Source of the DNA: Cristatella mucedo
Lineage: Eukaryota; Bryozoa; Phylactolaemata; Cristatellidae
Direction of reading: 5' to 3'
NCBI GenBank assembly: GCA_009760855.2
Contig: WPIO01000005.1
Coordinates: forward strand, 6,952,001-7,016,000
Length of the DNA: 64,000 nucleotides
Shown here: positions 56,340 through 64,000 of the stretch, piece by piece
Numbering within the stretch: the first letter of the stretch is position 1
Layout of the letters: the number at the start of each line of letters is the position of its first letter
The notes under the pieces: generated by a model
The model's input: the letters and a program-made list of their open reading frames with translations, nothing else
Told to the model about the DNA's origin: nothing
Database searches by the model: none
Program-made: the position numbers and the translations under genes

Positions 56340-57350
56340 AAAACCAACTTATTACCTATGGGCAAACAAAGTGTGACTCAAAAACTGGACAGATTATCGC
56401 TCAAAATCGGCTCTGCCAGCATATTTCCTGTTGAATCTGCACGAAATCTAGGTGTCATGTTCCAAAGTGACCTTTCTTTAGACGACCACATCAGCTTCAC
56501 AATCAAATCTGCCAACCTTCAGCATCATAACATTGCTGTAAATTGGGCTTGCTTAGACAGGGATACTATATCTAAATTGGTCCATGCATTTGTTACATCT
56601 TGTCTTGACCTCTGTAACTCACTGCTTACTGGTCTACCGGCATGTGCAATCAGGCGCTTTCAGCAAGTGCAAAACTCTTCAGCTAGGCTTTGTCGTGAGC
56701 GTCTAAGTTGCCACATCACAGCACTACTTGCCTACCTGCACCGGCTCCCAATCAAGCAGAGTGTCAACTTAAAGGTTCTGTCACTTACTTTTAGGTCTCT
56801 TCATTCTTTGGCTCCAGCCTACCTATCATATCTACTCCTCCACCAGGCTAAGCATCGTACCACCTATTGTTTTGACTCAAATCATTGGGCTCTTCTTTCT
56901 AATAACCTCAAAACCTTCGGAGACCGTGTTTTCAGTTCATATGCAGCCAAAGCCTGGAACTCACTCAAGGTTGACTCAACAACGCATTCCGACATGACGA
57001 CATTTAAAAAGAAACCCAAGACCCACGTTTTATCCCGGCATTTAGTGAGTCCTTGTGATTCGTCCTGTGTGTGTTTATTTGCATGCTGACAATGTTCCGG
57101 CTGCTCCTAACCATATATACACGTTGATGCTATGAATGCCACAACTAACAACGTTACGCTTGATGACATTGCAAATGTTACCACTAATCACTTGGTCATG
57201 CTTTCTTTACAGCATCTGCAAAGTGCCTAGAAAGAGATTATTCTCTGTGGACACTGTGAGTTACTGAAGTCGAGGCAGCATGTTCTTGGACCAAAGTGGA
57301 TGTATTATCCCTGCCTAAGAAAGCCCGAATAATAAACTATTATTATTAAA
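56340..57350 (+). mobile_element. LINE 3' half, plus strand
   Basis: Open frame 56358-57089 covers nearly the whole C-terminal module (RNLGVMFQSDLSLDDHIS; KTFGDRVFSSYAAKAWNSL), followed by 3' UTR and the hairpin tail (aagtgcctagaaagagatta) to an AT-rich end near 57350. The last 100 bp include a scrap of the coding region (tcgaggcagcatg.. gcccgaat), so the end is rearranged. Confidence 0.87.
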
Positions 57351-57604
57351 GTCAAATTTTGATTTTCTGATATTGATTGGAACACGAACATCAGCTAATT
57401 ACAAGTGATGAGAAACCGCAGATTATCTGACAGGGCATCGCTTAATGGGTCACTATGATCACGAGCATTGACAAACTGAGATGCTTCACAAAATGTTGTG
57501 CAATTCGCCGGAAATTACATTGCACCAGATGCAACTAACATACAATGAATAATATCAAGCACACGTTAGAGCCTTATTGCAATGCGATGCCTTTGCATGC
57601 TGAT

Positions 57605-57670
57605 GTGGTGCAAGGATTTTCATGGGGAGGGGAAAGACCTGCAAGATTTTTATGAAAGGGTCGGAGCAAA
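57605..57670 (-). mobile_element. MITE family M1 fragment
   Basis: gattttcatggggaggggaaag acctgcaagatttttatg is, in reverse complement, the right-hand end of family M1 (gcataaaaacagtgcaggtc ttacctcctcctagatgaaa). No termini visible. Confidence 0.4.
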
Positions 57671-58019
57671 ACCCACAACATTTCCTTGTGAGGGGAGAGA
57701 AGAGGAGATCCATAAGCAATTACAAATTATACTGTAAGATATCATTTCGTCGTTGATGGTCGGCCCCCCTCCCCTGCAAGAATTGACGGGGCCCCAGGTC
57801 GATGGGCCTCTACAGTGGGAGGCCAATGCCCCTTTACCCATCGGCTACAGATGATATGGCAGTCGGGTCACGGTTTGCCCCTATGCCAGAATCTTGGATA
57901 TAACCTAAGCTCGTATGCCGTCACGATAGTTAAAAATACTAGCACTAATGCCAATGCATTTGCATAGTATGCCAAAAATACACATGCAATGGCGAATGAC
58001 AATTAATGCTACTAGCACT

Positions 58020-58630
58020 AATGATAATGCATGGCATGGCCTCCCAAGAGAACTAATTGCATACTAGGCACTTGACATAAGCTGGAAATTAATCATATCG
58101 CCTGATTATTAAAAATAACAATCATAATTGTAGTATGTGCACACAAAAGACGATTCAATATGATCAAAGTAAGTGCTCCAGCAACAGACGTGGTTTAGCT
58201 TTGCTTTAAATGTGGTCAATTCAAAATGTGTCGTGATGTTTGTCAACAGAGAGTTCCAGACTTCATGTGCACTAAAGCATGAATATAGAAGGATTTCATG
58301 CTGTTTTGAGGCATTGCTTAAGTGACCCGAGTCAGAGGATTGGTGGCGCTAAAACCCAGCCGAGGAGGAAGTAATTCAGAGAGGCAAGCTGGACAATAGT
58401 ACAAAAGGAAATTAAAAGAGAATGACACAAATTTGAGTTGATGCGCTGCCCTTACTCTAACCTAAGCAAGTAAGAGTTTTTTGCAATATCAGTTGGCAGA
58501 GATGACTGGAGAAAGTGAGAGGTCATTTTGGATTGGATCCTCATGTTCCATGCAGAGGCTACTGATAAGATGCTGCTGAGCAAATTTTGAGGATAAGACT
58601 TACCATTTCCCGAGTGATGCTAGGCTTGCT
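58020..58630 (-). mobile_element. Old LINE fragment
   Basis: Tail scrap near 58035-58090 (tcccaagagaactaattgca), then a very mutated C-terminal region (acagagagttccagacttc). Low identity to the other copies. Confidence 0.55.
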
Positions 58631-58639
58631 ACTCGATAT

Positions 58640-58790
58640 TTTACAGAGGCAGCAGGTGTGGGCCAGGGGACCTTCTGTCTCCCATCCTCTTCAAGGTGTT
58701 GTACACTCATGACCCCGTGTGCCAGATGTCGGCGAAAGCTGCCAAGCATGGTTATCGAATGGGTGCAGCAGAGCTGCCTTCACGTGCAAA
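58640..58790 (+). pseudogene. Fragment of a second reverse transcriptase type
   Basis: Plus strand reads PGDLLSPILFKVLYTHDPVC, the RT motif (QGxxLSPxLFNxYxHDxP) of a non-LTR element not identical to the main LINE, whose copy reads GVPQGSVVGPVLFTVYTLPL. The frame runs open to 59163 but without further RT motifs. Confidence 0.45.
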
Positions 58791-58907
58791 GCCGGACAAC
58801 AAGGAGCCGCCGAATGGTTCAAGACAAGGTTCGGCTGTGGGCAAATCCAGAGCCCAGGGATCAACCGCGATGACCTGCTGCCCCACTGCCGTGCCGAGGA
58901 GGGGGCC

Positions 58908-58946
58908 GGGAGACATAGCAGGCAACGGGAGACATAGCAGGCAACG
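58908..58946 (+). repeat. 19-bp perfect tandem duplication
   Basis: gggagacatagcaggcaac occurs twice back to back. Sits in the open segment that follows the RT fragment. Confidence 0.85.
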
Positions 58947-59169
58947 CACTTGGAAAAGGCTCTATCGAGCCAACGACGGCAAGGCTCCAGCCGACCGCCA
59001 CCACTATAAATCGGACTGTGCCTCATGTCGCGACGGCTGGGCGAGGGAGTCGGTAGGCCAGGCCCACTACGACGGTTACCTGCCGAGTGCGAAGGTCAGC
59101 AGATGCACAACGTTAATGCAAACTATATCCGCGCTTCAAACTAAGCAGAATGGAAAGAACTAGCATGCG

Positions 59170-61330
59170 CGCGAGAAAGACTTTCTTCTTGAGCCTTCTA
59201 GTTGCACAACACCGAGGTTCGAATCAGGCCGCCACACCGATGTGACGATAATGACCAGCTGACATCCCTTCTGCTCATTAGAAATGCACTGTCGCCGCAC
59301 GCAGGCGCTTCCGCGCATAGTGGGCACGTAATACTGCTGAGGCAAGACACCGAATAATGAAGAAAACAACTATGGACAGGAAATGCAAGATGCAGTAGCG
59401 CGGGACCCTGAGCAGATACGCCGCCGGAAGATCCAACCAAAACCTATTGCGACTACAGTGTCGTGCACCAAAATACGCGCAACTGTGTTGCAACGGTGGA
59501 GCCACGGGCTCAGGGGTAAACGTGAAGAAGAGTGGGCAGCGGTAGCGGCCGAAAGGGACGGAAGCAGAGACACGGGAATACTAGAACGAGCGGCAAGGCA
59601 ACGTCAACAGCGCAGCAGAAAAGGCTACTCCATCTGAAGTTGTGGAGAGGAAATAGAACTGCTCTCCGTCCCTACGAAGAAACGGCTGAATCTCACATAG
59701 TAGTCTGGCGGCAAGCGCGCACGAAGCCGTCACAATGGCAATACCAGTTCAACGTTGCGGTAAAGCCAGCTGAGGGCAAACCAACACCAGCGAAAAGAAA
59801 CACCTCAATAAACTCGGTCACAGGTCTAGAAAATGTAACGATTTATAGTAGCAGCGCAGAAAAGCAGCTACGGTACCTGACGAGATCCACCGCGCTAGTC
59901 ATTTCTGTTTCGCAACCAAGGAAAGCGCCATTTTCTCCGGAAGCAGACAAACGACGCGGTACTCCTGTATTCGTGCGCGCCGCAGTGTGGGTGGGGGGAT
60001 AGTCCCCCAGCGCACTCGAGCGTCAGCACGTTTTTCGGTTTAAGCCGTCGATGGCCCCGTAAGCGTCCCAGTTTTTTGTGAATGGCGCTTTGCGATACGT
60101 ATCCAGATGCCATTGCATCTCGTACTGCGCGCCCCACTCGCGCAATTGCGGGTCGAGAGTGGCGTGATGGCAAGGAGTGGCTCTTAGCGGGCGCCAGAAG
60201 TTTCGGGAGCTGCGCTCTCCGCCGCTCGTTGTCAAATCTCAACTATGCGTAGCGCTCTGTCCGACCGACATATTGCTCTTGGGCGCTGACTGCTTAATTG
60301 AAATTCACCTTTTAGCAAGCGCGCTCGTCTACGGTTCGAGTAGGACGTCGGAATGCCCATAGCCCGGCGACCATCTGCTCTCGGTGTAGTGGCCTGGACG
60401 CCCTCCCCGTGGCAACGGCTGCCGTCCAACCGCAGCCCAGCCCTCATTTAGAACGTCTGCCTCTGCGAGAGCTTCTGCCGCGTTACGCCTCCTACGAAGA
60501 GTGGTTGGACGAACCCTGCGGCTGCGAAATCGCTTTGACGAACTCGCGTATTTATCGGTGGCACTCGTAACCGCTCCATAGTCGTTGGGCATGCACCGGC
60601 TAAGGCTTCTTTTTTTTAAGCACGCAATAACAGCCCGAATGCTGGAACCCGACGCAAGTCGGTCGCGGAGCGCTGCGCGATGCTTGAGGGCAAATGTTAT
60701 CGACGGCTACCGTGAGTCCGAGCGATCCGGGACTGGCCTACAAGATGAGCGATAGGTCCGCGGAAGCTTTATTCACCAACCCGGCACGTCAACTGGATGA
60801 TCAGATTTTTCTTGTCACTTCTAATCAGATACTAGTCAGATACAGTCAGATACAGATATCGCATATCTAGTCAGATACAGACCCCGAGCCGTTTGACCGA
60901 TTCCGCCGAGTTTGGCGTTAGAGGCGGCCTGCCAGAACTCGGGGGGGGGGGGAGGTGTGTGCTGAGGAGGCGCGTCGGACGACCCAACTTCCAGAACACT
61001 GCGTGCTGCTAGCCTGCTGGCAATGCTGGCAATGCTTTCGCGAGCAGCTCTGTAAACAGCCGAATATGCTCGACCACGAAGTTACCAGGCATTTATGCCG
61101 CAATGTTTGAAATTGATGAATCCTATGGAAGCCACACCGATGACTGTACTCCCCTGAGCTATCAATTGCGTGAAAGCCCATCGGTCCCTTCACGGCTAGT
61201 TAGCTCACAGCTCACGGCTAGCCCGAACGTAGTCACCCATCGCCAACAATGTAGCTGCGGGACCTTAGCAGAGGCGGCGCCTAGCGACGTGAGGCGTTTT
61301 GGGAGAGTTAGCTCTCCGCTGTAAACCCTA
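59170..61330. other. GC-rich, CpG-containing block
   Basis: Several open frames on both strands, including +59532-60002 (156 codons) and -60235-60023 (with LREWGAQYEMQWHLDTYRKA). None is recognised. The block could hold a promoter, perhaps of SMG7, whose first exon must lie upstream of 49510. That is inference from position and composition. Confidence 0.35.
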
Positions 61331-61964
61331 GAGGCCTGACAGCGGTGGTTGTAATCGCAGCAAGTTGCCTAAGGACCGGTGAATAGTTAACTTACAATTT
61401 TCTGCTCCAGGTACGTCAGATTTATGTTAGGCAGGTTGTGGCAAGGGATTTTTTAAGGAAGGGGCCAAATTTTGACCTCAAGTGAACACTAACCAAAATT
61501 TGCTGAACTCAGGTGCGTTGCGATAGTATTGGTGGACTCGCTGGCCAGCAGTCCCTTTTAAACAGAGCGGATGGTGGGTGCCACCTGATACGGTAGGCTG
61601 GTTCTATAAGGTCAAGGTTAACCACAATACTGGGTTCAGCTTCCGTCAATTAATTCCACGCTTGCATACGACTGGAAGTCGCCTTATGGATCACTTTTGT
61701 ATGCGTTCTCGAGTTGGAAAAAGCCAGAATAGATCACAGAGTGTCGTTCTTTCAATTCTTTTTAATTAGCTCTTGCCCAATAGAATGATATCTAACTTCA
61801 TAGCTAGCTTCATAAGATTAATCTTCTGGAATTCTTACAGTATGACTTTATTCGAATGTTTACGACATGCGAAACATGTGCAATTATATACGGGTATGTT
61901 TATTATGGAATGGAACCGGAAGCACCCAACTGGGACGAGTCTGTTCCATCAATAAAATATATTC

Positions 61965-62095
61965 ATTTTTATAGCGGCCAAAGAGAACTTAATCTCAACT
62001 CAGGCGCTTCGCACATGCCACGGGGTTCGAGCCCACGACCTCGGCCAAACCGTGGTCACGGCGAGCACCTTAACCGCTGGGCCAAGCCAGCAGTC
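61965..62095 (-). mobile_element. SINE family A copy
   Basis: Plus-strand view: tatagcggccaaagagaact taatctcaactcaggcgct (LINE-type tail), ggggttcgagcccacgacc (B box), gcaccttaaccgctgggcca (A box region). Good preservation. Confidence 0.78.
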
Positions 62096-62099
62096 AATC

Positions 62100-63020
62100 T
62101 ATAGATCAATTATCCAACCGGCAGGATGCCATGAGCAGCACCTCTGTTGGTGCCGAGACGTTTTTGTTATTACCATCGTTAAGCGGATGCAGTCAACGTA
62201 TATAATTTTTAATGCAAACAGGCGCTGACCTCGTCCTTACACTGAGCTCTGCGATATTTATAGTTGTACTGCAATGGTGCAGCTATAATGAGTGTCGTTT
62301 CAAGATGTATCCGGGAAGATAATTTACTAAACTGCTCGTGGAGCTGCAACATTCACTCTCATGGTTAAAATTAAACATTGAATTGTGGCTTGAATTATTA
62401 AAGAGTAGTTTGCAGACTTTTGACTGGATTTATTTAATTACGTATATAAATGATATGGAGATTATCTCTCAGTTGAACAGATAAAAAAATGACGAGCCTA
62501 ACCGCGATAGCCAGCCTTAATGACTCTCTGACGACGGTCGGTGAGTCATCGCGACTGAGCATTTTCGCAGCAATACGCTTAAATACTTGGCATTTGATTT
62601 TCAAGTCGAGTACCGAGTAGCCGCGATATTTTGCCCAATGCGCTAGTAATAATACATTACCCGGGAAGTAATAAAAGGTCGACCTCTTTGTTTAATGGCG
62701 GCGTAAAGAATTGCAGCCTCAAGTAGCGTGTTCAGAGTAGCCGGATGAGTTAGCGGAAGATTGGGATGCGAGCTCACGTGAGCGGCGTCATATACGCAAT
62801 GGGCCCCACAGGCTCGCCGTTTTTGTGAGACATTTGTGTTTTTACCACCCGAGTTTGAATTAGAATACGATGCACAACAGGCCCAGAGCCAGGATCAGGG
62901 GAACTCCAGACATGGAATTGTGATATCAAATTGCATATTTGATATCCGAACGTCTTGAAAAGCCGAGTGCATGCTTCAAAGTGCAACAACTACACCTGAC
63001 GGAAATAATTCGTTATAATA
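62100..63020. other. No gene or known repeat seen
   Basis: AT-rich, short frames only. Confidence 0.5.
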
Positions 63021-63235
63021 GTAATAAAAAATTGGTATGGCGCTCTCAGAAAAATTAATCTCTTTCTAGGCACTTTATATAATCTGCAAAGAAAGCATAG
63101 TCAAATGTTTAGTGGTAGCATGCTCAATGACAACGAGGCAATGTGGTTAGAGGTTAACGAACATGGTCAGCATGCAAATATGATTAGTGGTAGCATGCAT
63201 AGTGCCAGCGTGCATAAGCACACAAAGGACTATAT

Positions 63236-63598
63236 CAGAGGTTGGCAAACTCCGGCCTTTAGGCCAGATCCGGCCTAGCGGCCCCCTAGTTATTTATTGA
63301 TGGATCCGGCCTAATTCAGTTGTCGTGGTTTCGTTCTCATTCATTACCGCTGTTGCAGCTCAAGTTGCTGCCCACGTTTATTTTTAGAACTTGAAACAAA
63401 AGTGATTTACCGGGAAGGGAGGATATACGTCTACCTCTGCAATTGCCGAGCGTATCTGTGCGTCTTTTGCGACTGTTTGTTGGTCTCGCCACGCCCACTC
63501 CGCCCGGCCGGACGGAGTGGGCGTGGTTTCTTCTGGCCTGTTGTGCCTTCTTGACCGCCTGAAATAGCCTAGAAGTCCGAAAAGTTTGCCGAACCCTG
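63236..63598. mobile_element. hAT-like MITE, 363 bp
   Basis: Inverted termini CAGAGGTTGGCAAAC and CAGGGTTCGGCAAAC (right end reversed), the terminus type of many Charlie-like hAT elements. The flanks GACTATAT and CACTAAAA look like a decayed 8-bp target duplication; uninterrupted LINE copies have CACTAAAT here. The interior has gccggcctttaggccag-like symmetry and a perfect GC palindrome. No transposase. Confidence 0.78.
63489..63526. repeat. GC-rich perfect palindrome in the MITE
   Basis: 14-bp arms CCACGCCCACTCCG and CGGAGTGGGCGTGG flank a centre holding CCGGCCGG. All 14 arm pairs match. Confidence 0.92.
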
Positions 63599-63943
63599 CA
63601 CTAAAAGCTGTGATAAATAGTTGCGTTTTAGCTTTTTTTAATTTGGTCAAGTCAGGGGGATGTCGGGACGCCAGTCGGAAGTGAGTTCCAGGTTTTGGGA
63701 GCACGCAAGCTAAAGGCACGGTCTCCAAAGGATTTGAGGTACGTGCGAGGTATAGCTAAATGGTTAGATTAAGAAAAGCGGGTAGTGTGATGCTTAACCT
63801 GGTTGCTGATATCGAATATCTTGCGGATGAAGTTCTCTGTATTTTGGCTGAGCTACGGATGAGGAAAGAATTACAATTATTAACCGGTTGTGGTCGCAGC
63901 ATTCACTACACTTTTCATAAAAGCAGTAGAGCCATCAGCCCAG

Positions 63944-64000
63944 GAGAACAATATCCAGCTGCAACAAGCTCACGCGGACGAGCTTTTGCAGGTCGTTGAC
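63944..64000 (+). CDS. Possible coiled-coil exon at right edge, plus strand
   Basis: After gccatcagcccag the plus strand reads ENNIQLQQAHADELLQVVD to the window edge, helix-like and open. It could be an exon of a neighbouring plus-strand gene, or chance. There is no donor to test. Confidence 0.3.

Larger units (their letters stand above)
63020..63800 (-). mobile_element. LINE 3' part, interrupted by a hAT-like MITE
   Basis: Tail and 3' UTR 63020-63235 (ggcgctctcagaaaaattaa; agtggtagcatgcatagtgc), then the C-terminal module from 63599 to about 63800 (gtcaagtcagggggatgtcg). The element at 63236-63598 interrupts it. Confidence 0.85.

Noticed and set aside
57860-57910. Possible first SMG7 exon ending TAYEL(R)
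   Set aside because: Phase would fit, but there is no start codon in frame nearby and the donor (GTTATA) is poor.
59532-60002. 156-codon plus-strand frame
   Set aside because: Basic, low-similarity composition with no motif; kept only as part of the GC-rich block.
1-64000. CRISPR arrays, operons, bacterial promoters or ribosome binding sites
   Set aside because: Gene structure and repeats are those of an animal nuclear genome; no spaced direct-repeat array is present.

Overview
This window is metazoan nuclear DNA. It has spliced genes with multi-kilobase introns, dense CR1/L2-type LINE copies, two tRNA-derived SINE families, DNA-transposon remnants and long microsatellites. No bacterial, phage, CRISPR or organellar signal is visible. 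I cannot name the species from the sequence. The LINE type and the divergence of the two genes suggest an invertebrate bilaterian, which is inference only.

Two host genes can be reconstructed, both on the minus strand. Their exons join with consistent reading phase at GT-AG sites. (1) Positions 276-12825 hold the 5' part of a golgin-like gene: six exons, 443 codons, continuing beyond the left edge. It has a start resembling golgin-97/GOLGA1, a low-complexity linker, then coiled coil. (2) Positions 24612-49510 hold 19 exons of an SMG7 orthologue, the nonsense-mediated decay adaptor. Its 14-3-3-like domain keeps the two phosphoserine-binding residues and its C-terminal stop is present. The first few codons lie upstream and were not found, and at least one exon between 27.2 and 29.0 kb is missing from the model.

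Layout. 0.3-12.8 kb: golgin exons; intron 1 carries the best-preserved LINE of the window (about 9.8-12.4 kb, same strand). 13-24.6 kb: intergenic, with SINEs, MITE-like elements and old LINE pieces. 24.6-49.5 kb: SMG7, whose introns hold SINEs and LINE 3' ends. 49.5-64 kb: 5' flank or first intron of SMG7, with a 642-bp pogo/Tigger-like element, a complex CA/CT/CG microsatellite, a plus-strand LINE 3' half, an RT scrap, a GC-rich block near 59-61 kb, and a hAT-like MITE nested in a LINE at the right edge.

The window shows no coherent new multi-gene system. The most interesting signals concern transposable elements: one SINE family has a tRNA head with an A box and B box and carries the 3' tail of the resident LINE; LINE ends abut splice donors in both genes; nested insertions give relative ages; and a perfect GC-rich palindrome sits inside the hAT-like MITE. 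Repeat boundaries are estimates read by eye, while exon boundaries are exact to the base under the GT-AG model given.
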